Assembly (NCBI RefSeq): GCF_013204885.1
Contig: NZ_JABMKX010000021.1
Span: 1-64,000, forward strand
Length of the DNA stretch: 64,000 nucleotides
From: Paenibacillus tritici
GTDB taxonomy: Bacteria; Bacillota; Bacilli; Paenibacillales; Paenibacillaceae
Reading direction: 5' to 3'
The notes under the pieces are model-generated. The model saw nothing but the letters and a program-made list of their open reading frames with translations, did not search any database and was not told the DNA's origin. Positions 44,789 through 53,982 of this stretch are shown one piece after another. The position numbers were made by a program, and so were the translations under genes. Numbering within the stretch: the stretch's first letter is position 1; each line of letters starts with the position of its first letter.

Positions 44789-45298
44789 TCAGAAATAAAT
44801 ATAAGCACAGATGAATCCCGGAAATACTGCCAGCATAAAAGGAAATCGGAGCAGTTCCCCCTCCAGCCCTTTGAAGGAACTCATATTGCGCAGCAGCAGG
44901 AAGCCCGCTGTCCTGCTAATCATGCTGCGGAGCCTGCGGCCGCTCTCCCGTCTGAACAGAATAATAACCCAGCCCACGACCGCCCCTAAGAGTACTGAAT
45001 ATACAATCACCTGAAGTGAGAAGAGTACACCGGTCCAGGCTCCGATGGCGGCAAACAGCTTAACATCCCCGGCCCCTACCGCTCCGATAAAATACATAAT
45101 CAGCAATAGCAAAAATCCTGCTGCGCCGCCGCAAAGAGAAAACAGCAGTCCCGGCCAGCCCTTTATAATCGTCTGAAGGATGAGCCCCCCGAGCAACGCA
45201 GGCAGTGTAATCCAGTTAGGAATTCTCATCCAGCGTATATCTGTGAATAATGCCGCTGTCAGAAACGGCAGGCAGCCCCATATTGCCCATTCCGTCAT
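44789..45298 (-). CDS. A24-family prepilin peptidase (TadV/CpaA-like)
   Basis: This 169-aa integral-membrane aspartyl protease cleaves the short leader of class III prepilins. The catalytic aspartates are in LFTDIRWMRIPNW (about residue 20) and GAVGAGDVKLFAAIG (about 77, GxGD motif). It has about five membrane helices and lacks the N-terminal methyltransferase domain, as is usual for TadV. It is the only peptidase of this family in the window and lies in the Tad-2 operon between a TadE-like gene and the FHA gene. Confidence 0.9.
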   Translation of the reverse strand: MTEWAIWGCLPFLTAALFTDIRWMRIPNWITLPALLGGLILQTIIKGWPGLLFSLCGGAAGFLLLLIMYFIGAVGAGDVKLFAAIGAWTGVLFSLQVIVYSVLLGAVVGWVIILFRRESGRRLRSMISRTAGFLLLRNMSSFKGLEGELLRFPFMLAVFPGFICAYIYF

Positions 45299-45321
45299 CC
45301 GTGTTCCTCTTTCCTAGTCTT

Positions 45322-46344
45322 TTATTTTTTCACCACTGTAAAGGTTGCTTCCAACGTAGTTCCATCAGCCAGACTAATCACGAAGGGCCAGGTCCCCGGC
45401 GTTGTGTTGACGCCTATTTTCCATTCCCATTCGATGTACCCGTTCTCATCCGCCTGCTTCCAGCCCAGATACTTGGCAGTGCTCCGGCCGCTCTTGTAGA
45501 AAATCGACAGATTGGCGGAAGCCCCGGGAGGCACCTTCACCTTTATTGTCCCCTGACGATTCGCCACTCCCGGGTTTGGCTTCTCCAGGATCATGATCGT
45601 CCCGGACTCCTCCTCCGGTTCAGCCGAAGTTCCCTCCCCGGAAGAATCCGTGTTGCCGATCCATAAGCGTTCAACAGCGCTGGCCTCCAGCACAATTTTT
45701 TGATTCAGGAACGGGACTTTCATCGGCAGTTCATAGCTGACCACCAGACCGAAATAGGGATGCGTACCTTTTTGAAGATCTGGCACAGTAACATTGGAAA
45801 CATGAATCCTGCTATATTCAAGCCAGTCCGAGGACATATAGGGACGCAGCATAGGCTTAAGCACCAGATCCAGCGCAGCCTCCGAGGCTCCCGCCTGCAC
45901 CTTCTGCAGCGGTCCCTCTCCTTCCCGGACAGCAGCCCTGACCCAGGCTTCCATGGGTTCTGGAAGCTTACTGACGTAGTCCTCACTCCATTCCGTTAGC
46001 GACAGCCGCGGAATGCTCCAGATTCCCGCAGAGGCTGGGTCACCAGAACTGCCAGCTTCACCTGCCTCACCCGCTTCATCTGCTTCACCTGTCTCCCCGG
46101 CTTCATCTTCCCCGCCAGCAGCATCCCGCTGCTGCGCAGCCAATGCCGCAGGATACATATGGGTTGAGATGATTTTGACGGTATCAGAAGCTGTGCTCTG
46201 GAGCGCTGTCGAATACAACGTCATTTGGATAATGAAGATGAGGAACAAGATAAACAACAGGAACATGGGCAGAACCAGCGCCGCTTCGACAACCATGCTG
46301 CCTTCCTCCTGCGGGCCCGGTGACTTCCGCAGCCAGTGCTTCAT
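45322..46344 (-). CDS. TadE-like pseudopilin with large extracellular domain
   Basis: This 340-aa protein has the class III signal EEGSMVVEAALVLPMF near residue 16: Gly then SMVVE with Glu at +5, followed by the hydrophobic helix. The extracellular part holds an acidic Glu/Gly/Ala repeat-rich stretch (about 85-100, DEAGETGEADEAGEAGEAG) and a beta-rich C terminus (about 250-340; ANLSIFYKSGRSTAKYLGW), which resembles Ig-like domains. The ATG at 46344 has GGGGG eight bases upstream, preferred to a TTG at 46362. Confidence 0.75.
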   Translation of the reverse strand: MKHWLRKSPGPQEEGSMVVEAALVLPMFLLFILFLIFIIQMTLYSTALQSTASDTVKIISTHMYPAALAAQQRDAAGGEDEAGETGEADEAGEAGEAGSSGDPASAGIWSIPRLSLTEWSEDYVSKLPEPMEAWVRAAVREGEGPLQKVQAGASEAALDLVLKPMLRPYMSSDWLEYSRIHVSNVTVPDLQKGTHPYFGLVVSYELPMKVPFLNQKIVLEASAVERLWIGNTDSSGEGTSAEPEEESGTIMILEKPNPGVANRQGTIKVKVPPGASANLSIFYKSGRSTAKYLGWKQADENGYIEWEWKIGVNTTPGTWPFVISLADGTTLEATFTVVKK

Positions 46345-46358
46345 TCTCCTGTCCCCCT

Positions 46359-48683
46359 TCAATAAGAAAAGTCAGCCCCTACTGTTCTGAAATACGTTTT
46401 GCCCCGTATATCACCTGGCAGTCCTGCACTGTAATCCACCAGCTTCACCACACCCGGGAGGAACCAAAGCGGCATCCCCAGCGTGAGTTCTGTGGAGGCA
46501 TATGTAAATTTCTCTATCGGATTGATGCCAGTATTCAGACGGATAAGCGCAAGCATCCGGGCCAGCTGCTCTTCGCCTCCTCCATGAAGCAGGAGGAACA
46601 GCCGCAAATAATCACGGTACGAGAGTTTCGCAGTCATATATTTAGATAACGGAATCTCCCCTTTCGTGCAGAGAAGGATCATATCCTGAATAGCCTGCTC
46701 AATGCCGTACAGCAGTGCAGCCGCCAGCACAACGAGCGGATTGCCCAGGCCGGATTTCTCTATCATCCCCTCCATCGTCCGCACTGCCAGCCGCATGGCA
46801 AAGATCTCCCCATATGCTGACGCTACATTCCCGGCAGGATTATAGAATCCATACAAGATATATTCGAGTTCCTGTGCCTGCGGCTTCAGCTGTTCCCCAA
46901 GCTGCTCACCGGCTCCTTCAGCGGACCCTGAAGCCAAGGAGGTCAGCGCCGACAGATCAAAATGCCGGAAGTACATCGCAGAATACTCCGTCTGATAAAG
47001 CCTGTCCCTGGCTCCTTCCAGCACACTGCCCATTGCAGCATAGATACCATCCATATCCTTCATCGAAGATTGGCCCGCAGCATAATGACTGGAGGTGTTC
47101 ACGGAAGCAGCCGGTTCCTGTTCTACCCCTTCGTTGAATGAAACATTCTCCTGGTGGTACCGGCGCAGACTACGATATTGTTCCATCCCTTCGCCTGCGC
47201 TGCCTCCAAGGGCGCGGATCTGATCCAGCAGATTCATGGCATCCCCAAGCTTCTCCTTGGCCTGCCGTTCTATCTGCTTGCGTTCGCCGTCGGAGGTGCG
47301 GCGGCTCTCGATCCGTGCGGCTTCTGCGGCAATAACAGTGCCGTGTTGTCCATAGCTCCCTATATAGCCGTTAACGGCCTGAGAAGCATCAAGAACCCCG
47401 GAAGTCATAAGAGAATGGTCTGCATAGAGCCCCGCTGCCGTGCTTAATATAGCCGGTAGACTGGAGACCACCGGTTCCATAGGCAGAGCTGCACTTCGCT
47501 GTACCCCGATGTTATTCTCCATCTCGCTAATCTCTGACGAAGGGAGGATAAGCCCCTCCACTTGTTCCCTCAGCTTCTTAAGCGGTTCTGAGCTAAGTTC
47601 TCCCGCAGTCTCCGGAATGTCCCAGCTGCGCGCAGGATCATCCCCGGCAGCACTGGCCTCTGCATTGGCCTGTTCAATCACACTCTTCATCTGAAGGTTC
47701 AGCGCCTTAACCTGTTCAAACGCAGCCGCTGCCTCTTCCAGCAGGCGGTTATTGCTCTCTTGAAAGTCTGCCAGAGCTGCAGGGATACGGCCTGCCAGTT
47801 CAAGGGTCTGATTCTCATAACGTGATAGAACCGCTGTATACCTCGGCCACCTTTTGGAATCCCGGTAATAATCCTCATAATACTTATTCACATAATCCCC
47901 ATACATCGCCGGGATGTCAGAGCCAGAAGCCAGAGGTCCAAGCGTAAGCGCGGATATGCTATTCCCGGGAGGGTCCATCAGAAGCTTCTGCAGCTTCCGG
48001 GCACTGTCAGCAGCTTCCCTCCGCTTCCGCAGCATAAGATCCAGCGCTTCCTCGCGCTGATCGTACAAGGGCTGGAGGTCTCCCAGTACATTCGTTGTCC
48101 GTGAAGCTTCAGTCATTGCCGCCGATAACGGCTTAAGCTTGCCTGCCAGCTCCAGGGCGAAATCAACCGGCGCTTTGTATTTCATCTCTTCAATAATCTG
48201 CCGCCGGAAGACCTCATAACTGCCCAGCGGACGGCTCCAGTCCAGGGAAGAGGAATCGACCATCACGGGAAGCAGATTAAAGGCATCGCCCCGTCCGCTC
48301 TCGTACAGATTATCGTTAAGCACCTTCGACATCAGCTGATTCCCGTCTCCGCCGCCGAAGGCAAATAATCCATAACCCTCCCGCAGTTCAATATCATAAG
48401 CAGACATCACGGAACGGATAGCGGCTCTCGCCAAGCGTTCCTCCTGCACATTCACTGCTGCAATCCGTGCATAATCAATTAGTACAGCGTTGAATAGAAA
48501 TACAAAGGCCAGAACCATAATCAGAAAGATCGAAACCGAACCTTCCGCTGCACTAAGACCTCTGAAGGTATATCCAGCTAATCCTTTACCCGCATCGCTT
48601 CTAGTAATACTAACTTCATAGTCCAGGAAGCGGCTCCGGCCAGAGAGCTTGTTCAAGGAACTGCTGTGCTTGAAAATACGCAT
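46359..48683 (-). CDS. DUF5702-like Tad accessory protein
   Basis: This 774-aa protein has a short polar N terminus, then the membrane segment AEGSVSIFLIMVLAFVFLFN (about 45-64; no Glu at +5) and IDYARIAAVNVQEERLARAA, the pattern of DUF5702 proteins of Gram-positive Tad loci. A long extracellular region with helical, coiled-coil-like stretches (about 160-440) follows. The ATG at 48683 (MRIFKHSS) is preceded by GGAGGGAG; the open frame further upstream runs into the previous gene. Its role in pilus assembly is inferred from the neighbourhood only. Confidence 0.72.
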   Translation of the reverse strand: MRIFKHSSSLNKLSGRSRFLDYEVSITRSDAGKGLAGYTFRGLSAAEGSVSIFLIMVLAFVFLFNAVLIDYARIAAVNVQEERLARAAIRSVMSAYDIELREGYGLFAFGGGDGNQLMSKVLNDNLYESGRGDAFNLLPVMVDSSSLDWSRPLGSYEVFRRQIIEEMKYKAPVDFALELAGKLKPLSAAMTEASRTTNVLGDLQPLYDQREEALDLMLRKRREAADSARKLQKLLMDPPGNSISALTLGPLASGSDIPAMYGDYVNKYYEDYYRDSKRWPRYTAVLSRYENQTLELAGRIPAALADFQESNNRLLEEAAAAFEQVKALNLQMKSVIEQANAEASAAGDDPARSWDIPETAGELSSEPLKKLREQVEGLILPSSEISEMENNIGVQRSAALPMEPVVSSLPAILSTAAGLYADHSLMTSGVLDASQAVNGYIGSYGQHGTVIAAEAARIESRRTSDGERKQIERQAKEKLGDAMNLLDQIRALGGSAGEGMEQYRSLRRYHQENVSFNEGVEQEPAASVNTSSHYAAGQSSMKDMDGIYAAMGSVLEGARDRLYQTEYSAMYFRHFDLSALTSLASGSAEGAGEQLGEQLKPQAQELEYILYGFYNPAGNVASAYGEIFAMRLAVRTMEGMIEKSGLGNPLVVLAAALLYGIEQAIQDMILLCTKGEIPLSKYMTAKLSYRDYLRLFLLLHGGGEEQLARMLALIRLNTGINPIEKFTYASTELTLGMPLWFLPGVVKLVDYSAGLPGDIRGKTYFRTVGADFSY

Positions 48684-48744
48684 ATGATCTCCCTCCCCTT
48701 GCCTTATCCCCGGAACAGCTCCAGGCTGCTCCGGCCGGCAGACC

Positions 48745-49410
48745 TTAGCGCAGCTTGTCCAGCATAAGGGCTGCATTTTTCTTCTCCATGCCGCTCCCCT
48801 CCTTGCTGCCGGACGAATTACGTTTGAACTTGGCCCCATAGTAACGCATGAGATCCACCGTTCTTATAAACTCAACAGGCTCCGTAACATAGGAACGGGC
48901 ACACACCTCAGGAACAGCTCCATCAGCCAGCAGATTGTCCAGGACAGGCAGTTGCAGCAGCTTCTTCAACTCCGTACTGATTCTGCGGCCTGTGAGACTG
49001 TAAGCATAGCCCATCTCTCCCTGCAGACCGGCTGGTACCATCTGCGCAGCCCGGCGCAGCTTCAACACCGGCAACGGGCCTCCGCCCTCAGCGTTATCAG
49101 GGAGCACAATGGCTGTACTGCCGTTATCTGCCCCGATTCCGAACAGGGACGACAACAGACCATCCTCCCCGATTCTCCAGTACAGCGGGTCATAATTACC
49201 GGCCTGAAATTCTCCGGTTGTCGCCCGGTTACTGTTCTCCCAGTTATAGGAGGCACGCTCCGCAGTAGCTGAGGCGATCTGCAGCAGCATCGACTTCTGA
49301 TAGGTGTACAAGGAGAAGAACAGCAGCACCAGCGTAATCCCCATAATGATCGGCAGCAGAAGCGAAGCCTCGATGGTGAAGCTGCCCTCATCCTCCCTCA
49401 GCGGAATCAA
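48745..49410 (-). CDS. TadE-like pseudopilin
   Basis: This 221-aa protein starts with a class III prepilin signal: DEGSFTIEASLLLPIIMGIT, with Gly-Ser-Phe-Thr-Ile-Glu (Glu at +5) followed by the helix (about 12-36). The extracellular domain is mixed and contains Asn/Tyr-rich and positively charged segments. Minor pseudopilins like this initiate or terminate Tad pili. It overlaps the flp stop by 4 bp (ATGA), so the two are translated together. Confidence 0.82.
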   Translation of the reverse strand: MIPLREDEGSFTIEASLLLPIIMGITLVLLFFSLYTYQKSMLLQIASATAERASYNWENSNRATTGEFQAGNYDPLYWRIGEDGLLSSLFGIGADNGSTAIVLPDNAEGGGPLPVLKLRRAAQMVPAGLQGEMGYAYSLTGRRISTELKKLLQLPVLDNLLADGAVPEVCARSYVTEPVEFIRTVDLMRYYGAKFKRNSSGSKEGSGMEKKNAALMLDKLR

Positions 49411-49595
49411 TCAAATACTTCCTGACTCTTATCTCCAGCCGTGCTGATCAGGTCCTTGACCACCTTTACAATCTCCTCACGGAACACCAGAACTACCGCA
49501 ATCAGCACAGCAATGATCAGTATCATCTCCAGCGTACCCAGCCCTTCTTCATCCTTCCAAAAGCTTCTTGCTCCTTCAATCATCAGTGTTAACAT
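49407..49595 (-). CDS. flp: Flp-type major pilin
   Basis: This 62-aa pilin has the class III prepilin signal KDEEGLGTLEMILIIAVLIA: cleavage after the first Gly of GLGTLE leaves Glu at +5. The hydrophobic helix (about 24-42) is followed by a short charged tail (EEIVKVVKDLISTAGDKSQ). It is smaller than typical Flp of Gram-negatives but like the Flp1 family of Firmicutes. It lies 13 bp after tadC and overlaps the TadE-like gene by 4 bp. Confidence 0.9.
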   Translation of the reverse strand: MLTLMIEGARSFWKDEEGLGTLEMILIIAVLIAVVLVFREEIVKVVKDLISTAGDKSQEVFD

Positions 49596-49608
49596 TCGCT
49601 TCTACCTC

Positions 49609-50490
49609 CTACATTTTTAACATCATAAGCGCCGGTGTCCCCACCAGCACAATCACAATCAAGAAGATAACCACCATCGGAAAAACCAGCTTCGATGATG
49701 CCTGTTCCCCGCGTGTCCGGCTGATCGCCTTCCGCTTCTCCCAGAGCATCCGTGACAGATCCCGCAGTGACAGAACAAAGTCGGCCCCGCCTCTGCGGTA
49801 ATTCAGCAGCACCGTAGTGGTGAAGATAGAGACCTCCTGCACCGCACAGCGCTTGCTGAAGTTCTCAAACGCCTGCTGGAAGGAATAACCGCCGTCCCAT
49901 TCCGCCGTCATCTTCATTAATTCCGCGTACAGCGGATGGGCGCTGTCTCCATGGCGGCTGTTCACACAGCGGATAATAGCCCGCTGCACAGTCTCTCCTG
50001 CGCCGACCAGCAGAACAATACTGTTCAGCAGCTCGGGAAGCTCAAGCATAATATTCTGCTCCCGCACACGGACCTTCTTGTGCAGATCGCTGACCATGGC
50101 CACCGGAAGCGCTACGGCCAGCAGTCCTCCAAGGATCATTCCCGTCTGCTCGCCCGTAAGCAAGGTCAGTGCGCTTCCGCCTGCCAGCAGCAGCCAGCTG
50201 TAGCTGAGCATCTCTCCCAGGAAGAGCAAGGTGCGTTCTGCACTGTAGCGCATCCCATAGAGCCGCTGGAGCGAGCGCTGTATCCTGAACATCACCGAGG
50301 GAAGATAACTGGCGATTCTGCCTTGTTCTACAAGTAACAACAGAGGCTCACCCAGCCGGCGAAGCCGCAGGCCTTCCATAGACAGCTCCCGCAGTGCCGC
50401 ATAGCGGCTTCCGCATCTCATGCGCAGGAATAGCCAGCCTGCTGCGAGCAGGAGCAGGACAACACCGCAGATCCATGACATCCCCTTCAC
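49609..50490 (-). CDS. tadC: TadC pilus platform protein
   Basis: This 293-aa membrane protein has the T2SF (GspF-like) layout: hydrophobic segments near 5-22, 85-105, 108-128 and 272-290, with a cytoplasmic helical domain (about 140-245; MLELPELLNSIVLLVGAGET). TadC pairs with TadB in the inner membrane platform. It lies 10 bp downstream of tadB. Confidence 0.85.
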   Translation of the reverse strand: MKGMSWICGVVLLLLAAGWLFLRMRCGSRYAALRELSMEGLRLRRLGEPLLLLVEQGRIASYLPSVMFRIQRSLQRLYGMRYSAERTLLFLGEMLSYSWLLLAGGSALTLLTGEQTGMILGGLLAVALPVAMVSDLHKKVRVREQNIMLELPELLNSIVLLVGAGETVQRAIIRCVNSRHGDSAHPLYAELMKMTAEWDGGYSFQQAFENFSKRCAVQEVSIFTTTVLLNYRRGGADFVLSLRDLSRMLWEKRKAISRTRGEQASSKLVFPMVVIFLIVIVLVGTPALMMLKM

Positions 50491-50500
50491 TCTCCTCCCT

Positions 50501-51349
50501 TCACAGCGGAATGTTCATGATCTTATTGGTCCAGAGATAACAGAGGAATAACGCAATTAAGGCGAGTGTAGACACCGCTATTCCTGCTCCGGTGTACATG
50601 GGCTCCATATAGTCACCGGCACTCAGACTCATAAACATCACCATCATCAGGGGAGAGACCAGCAGCGCCTTGGCTTCGAATTTCTTCTGGGCAATACTGA
50701 CCGCAATATCCTGCTGAATATCCAGCTTCTCCCCAATAATGGTCGACGTACGCCGCACGATCTCCACCAGATCCCCTCCTGTCCGCTTGCAGACCATGAA
50801 CACATCTGCGAAGCGCTCTACATCCTCCATTCCGGCTCTTTTGCTGAATTCATACAGCGCATCTTCAATCGGTTCCCCGTTCTCCATGCGGGCGCAGATG
50901 ATATTCAGCTCTGAGATCATGTCGCTTGCGCCCTCCGGGTCAAGCATCCGGAGATCAAGCACGGCCTCCCGGAAGGCATTCTCCACCGACCGTCCGGCAG
51001 AGAGCGACGAGGAGAGCGAGAACAGCATTTGCTTGAACTGCAGATTCAGCGCGGCCCGGCGGCGCTGCAGCAGATACCGGCGCAGCAGCCGTGGCCCATA
51101 CGCGCTGCCGGGGACAAGCAGCGCAGCCAGGAACAGCTGATGGTAGAACAAGTAACCAATCCCGAACAACAGGACCCCGGCACACAGAATGACCAACATT
51201 CTTTGCAGGGAGGTCAACTCGTATACGGTATAATCGGGCAGAAGCACTTGTTCTCCCGAAGCAGATAAGCCTTCCGGCAGCCCTGGCGGTGTTCTTTTCA
51301 TGAAGACTCTTCTGCGCCTGCCCGGGGGCGACTGTCCCCTCTTCTTCAT
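50501..51349 (-). CDS. tadB: TadB pilus platform protein
   Basis: This 282-aa T2SF-family protein has two membrane helices near 55-90, a cytoplasmic domain (about 105-215; LQFKQMLFSLSSSLSAGRSV, then RVIIGEKLDIQQDI-like signatures) and C-terminal helices (about 230-275). It lies 5 bp after the tadA stop. The first ATG (51349) has only AAAGG at short spacing and may depend on coupling; an in-frame ATG at 51301 is an alternative. Confidence 0.85.
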   Translation of the reverse strand: MKKRGQSPPGRRRRVFMKRTPPGLPEGLSASGEQVLLPDYTVYELTSLQRMLVILCAGVLLFGIGYLFYHQLFLAALLVPGSAYGPRLLRRYLLQRRRAALNLQFKQMLFSLSSSLSAGRSVENAFREAVLDLRMLDPEGASDMISELNIICARMENGEPIEDALYEFSKRAGMEDVERFADVFMVCKRTGGDLVEIVRRTSTIIGEKLDIQQDIAVSIAQKKFEAKALLVSPLMMVMFMSLSAGDYMEPMYTGAGIAVSTLALIALFLCYLWTNKIMNIPL

Positions 51350-51354
51350 GACCT

Positions 51355-52626
51355 TTAAGATACAATCGCCTCCTTCCCGGAACCTGCACTACCATACCGC
51401 TTCAACGGATATTCAGCGATTCCGGCCATTTGCAGCTTGACCACATTCAGAAGCGGGTTGCCACAGACCTCAAGTCTTCCCTGCACCCTGCCGTCCAGCT
51501 CGCCTGATTCACGGAATTCGTATAGCGGATTCAGTACGACCTCGCCGCTGCGCACACCGGCGACTTCGCTGATCTCCATCACTCTGCGTGAACGGTCACG
51601 CAGCCGCGACAGATGCACGAAGATATCTATCGCCGAGCTGATCTGCTGACGGACGACGGTTACCGGCAGCTCAGCCGCGCTAAGCACCATCGTCTCCAGA
51701 CGGCTGAGCATATCCAGCGCGCTGTTGGAGTGGCCAGTCGATAACGAACCGTCATGGCCTGTGTTCATGGCCTGCAGCATATCCAGACATTCGGCTCCCC
51801 GTACCTCGCCGACAACAATGCGGTTCGGGCGCATCCGCAATGAAGTGCGGATCAAGTCACGGATGGTAATCTCGCCCCGTCCCTCCGTATTGGCATTCCG
51901 GGTCTCCAGGGAGACCAGATTCGGAACCGTGACAATCTGCAGCTCTGCCGAATCCTCCACCGTGATGACACGCTCCTGCGGCGGGATGAACTGTGACAGA
52001 GCATTCAGAAAGGTTGTTTTCCCTGATCCGGTCCCGCCGCTGATGAAAATATTATATTTGGCGGCTACCAGAATCTGCAGCAGCTCTGCCGCCTCCTCAG
52101 TTAGCGCTTCACGCTTCACCAGCTCTTCCATCGTCATCGGGGTCTCCGGGAATTTGCGGATCGTCATGGCCGGACCCTTCAGCGCCGCAGGCGGCAGTAC
52201 GATATTGACACGTGAGCCATCCGGCAGCCGCGCATCCACAATCGGTGAGGATTCATTGACCACACGGTTGACGCCGGAGACGATGATCTGGATGATATCC
52301 TCCAGCCTGCTCCCGGATTCAAAGGCCAGCGGCAGCCTGCGGATCATCCCGTCCTCCTCAATGAAGATCTCTTCATGGCTGTTGATCATAATCTCGGTGA
52401 TCGCCGGATTATCCACCAGGGGCTGCAGGATATCCAGCCCGCGGAAGGAATCGAACAGCTTCTTCACCAGTTCATGCTTCTCCTGGGCTGTCAGGAGGCG
52501 CAAGTGTTCCCGCTCCAGGATAATCCGTTCTATAAAAGCAGCCAGCTCATGGTTCCCGATGACCGAGGTCACATCCAGCCCGGCCCGGATATCGCTGCGC
52601 AGCGCTCTGAACATTTCTTCATTCAT
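51355..52626 (-). CDS. tadA: TadA/CpaF pilus assembly ATPase
   Basis: This 423-aa secretion ATPase of the VirB11/CpaF family has Walker A GGTGSGKTTFLNAL (about 200), Walker B/Asp-box RIVVGEVRGAECLDMLQAM and His-box STGHSNSALDML, plus the N-terminal EVRIMINSHEEIFIEEDG-like domain. It powers assembly of the Flp pilus. It overlaps the tadZ stop by 4 bp, so translation is coupled. All catalytic motifs are intact, unlike the divergent ATPase of the first locus. Confidence 0.95.
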   Translation of the reverse strand: MNEEMFRALRSDIRAGLDVTSVIGNHELAAFIERIILEREHLRLLTAQEKHELVKKLFDSFRGLDILQPLVDNPAITEIMINSHEEIFIEEDGMIRRLPLAFESGSRLEDIIQIIVSGVNRVVNESSPIVDARLPDGSRVNIVLPPAALKGPAMTIRKFPETPMTMEELVKREALTEEAAELLQILVAAKYNIFISGGTGSGKTTFLNALSQFIPPQERVITVEDSAELQIVTVPNLVSLETRNANTEGRGEITIRDLIRTSLRMRPNRIVVGEVRGAECLDMLQAMNTGHDGSLSTGHSNSALDMLSRLETMVLSAAELPVTVVRQQISSAIDIFVHLSRLRDRSRRVMEISEVAGVRSGEVVLNPLYEFRESGELDGRVQGRLEVCGNPLLNVVKLQMAGIAEYPLKRYGSAGSGKEAIVS

Positions 52627-53783
52627 ACAGAACTCCCGGTGAACACCCCGGGCAATGCCGGTTCTACGATCCCCCGGCAGAGCTCCTGAATACCATCAAT
52701 GAATTGGGGGGAGTTAAGACAAAGCTCTCCGTAATGCTGCAGCCCCCAGGAAGGGATATACGGAAGGACGGCATCCAGCTTGAGCGCCGAAGAGGGCAGC
52801 CGCTCATTCTCCGCCCCGGTGCAGTTGTTCAACACTAACCGGCTCTTATTCATCAGCTCCGGCGGCATCCCGGAATGCGGACTTGCCATATACTCGATCC
52901 AGCGTTCAGTCTTGCGGATACTGACCTGCTCATTCTTCAGCACCCACAGCAAGACTCCACACCTGTGCAGAACAGCCTGGGCCCGCTCTTCCTCAATACT
53001 GCCGGTGTCTACGATAATCACATCATAGCTTCCGACCCCGGCCAGCCCCTCCAATAGCTCCAGCGTGTCCTGCTGCGACATTTGCAGCATCTCCTTGAAG
53101 TTCTCCACAGGCCGGAAGGCATCACACCGCAGACTTTCATGCCTGAATACATAGTCGCCCCACTTCGGCTTGCCCCGTCCCCCCTTATGCTCTACGCCCC
53201 CTGCCTTAAGCTCATATAGGAGCCGCTCCAGACCAGGTACATTACTGCCCGGCATCCGCAAAATGAATCCGCTGCTGTCCACACTCTCCAGGTTCAGATA
53301 GAACACGGACAGGCCGGTGGCTCCAAGCTGCTTCGCCATATTTAACGCTGCCGTTGTTTTGCCGCTGCCGCCGCTGGCCGAGACGACCCCGAGCAGCAAT
53401 GTTGCTTCCTTAGGCAACGCAGCAGTTCTAATCCGCTTCAGGTCACTTAGCTGGAGAATCGCTTCCAGCAGCGACGGCAGCGCCTGATACTTGGCAATTC
53501 TCCTTCCCCCTGCCAGGTCTCCGCGTTCGGATAATTCTCCGGCTTCGGTTAAGACTGCCCAGGGAACCGTGCTTCTTCCTTCCACCAGCCAGGCTTCAAT
53601 GAAGGACGGATCTCCTGCAACCGCGTCCGGCAGCTCATCGCCTGTCATAAATTCCATAAAAGCCTCCAGTCTGCTGAAAGCCGTGATCCGCATGATCTCC
53701 CCATACTCGCTATGATGCAGGTAATGCAGCAGCGGTTCTATGTACTCACTCTCCCGGACTGCAAGCACGATTCTTGCCGTCAT
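52623..53783 (-). CDS. TadZ/CpaE-like ParA-family protein (Tad-2)
   Basis: This 386-aa protein has an N-terminal receiver-like region (about 1-130) and a ParA/MinD domain (about 150-380) with P-loop ASGGSGKTTAALNMAKQL (the lysine of GKT is present, the signature lysine before GG is a Ser) and a Walker B-like VIIVDTGSIEEERAQ. Members place the Tad machine at a specific cell site. The ATG at 53783 is preceded by GAGGAGGG; the frame upstream runs through a terminator-like hairpin and lacks a ribosome binding site. Confidence 0.85.
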   Translation of the reverse strand: MTARIVLAVRESEYIEPLLHYLHHSEYGEIMRITAFSRLEAFMEFMTGDELPDAVAGDPSFIEAWLVEGRSTVPWAVLTEAGELSERGDLAGGRRIAKYQALPSLLEAILQLSDLKRIRTAALPKEATLLLGVVSASGGSGKTTAALNMAKQLGATGLSVFYLNLESVDSSGFILRMPGSNVPGLERLLYELKAGGVEHKGGRGKPKWGDYVFRHESLRCDAFRPVENFKEMLQMSQQDTLELLEGLAGVGSYDVIIVDTGSIEEERAQAVLHRCGVLLWVLKNEQVSIRKTERWIEYMASPHSGMPPELMNKSRLVLNNCTGAENERLPSSALKLDAVLPYIPSWGLQHYGELCLNSPQFIDGIQELCRGIVEPALPGVFTGSSV

Positions 53784-53823
53784 GTAATCACCCTCCTCTG
53801 AAGAATCTTGGGAAAAACGGCAG

Positions 53824-53873
53824 CAAAAAAAGCACCGCCAATAACCGTGGGATACGGTCATTGAACGGTGCTT
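53824..53873 (-). terminator. Intrinsic terminator-like hairpin in the Tad-2 leader
   Basis: On the minus strand AAGCACCG (53866-53873) pairs with CGGTGCTT (53830-53837), around an inner ACCGT/ACGGT stem, and is followed by seven T. It lies 40 bp before the tadZ start, downstream of a promoter candidate, so it may attenuate the operon, or it may simply end the upstream DCC gene. Confidence 0.7.
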
Positions 53874-53900
53874 CCGTTACTGTTCCTGTAATTTACAGCT

Positions 53901-53929
53901 ATAGTAGCATATATATAAGAGCACAGCAA
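53901..53929 (-). promoter_or_regulatory. Candidate promoter of the Tad-2 operon
   Basis: On the minus strand TTGCTG (53924-53929), a 17-bp spacer and TACTAT (53901-53906) lie about 120 bp upstream of the tadZ ATG. The promoter sits upstream of the terminator-like hairpin, giving a leader of about 110 nt. Confidence 0.4.
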
Positions 53930-53982
53930 TAGATTTTTTCCAGCATCCGATAGATCCCTCCAGAATTCCCCTTATTGATCGG

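Noticed and set aside
53783..53894. c-di-GMP-I riboswitch in the Tad-2 leader
   Set aside because: No GEMM-type core motif is present and the leader is short.
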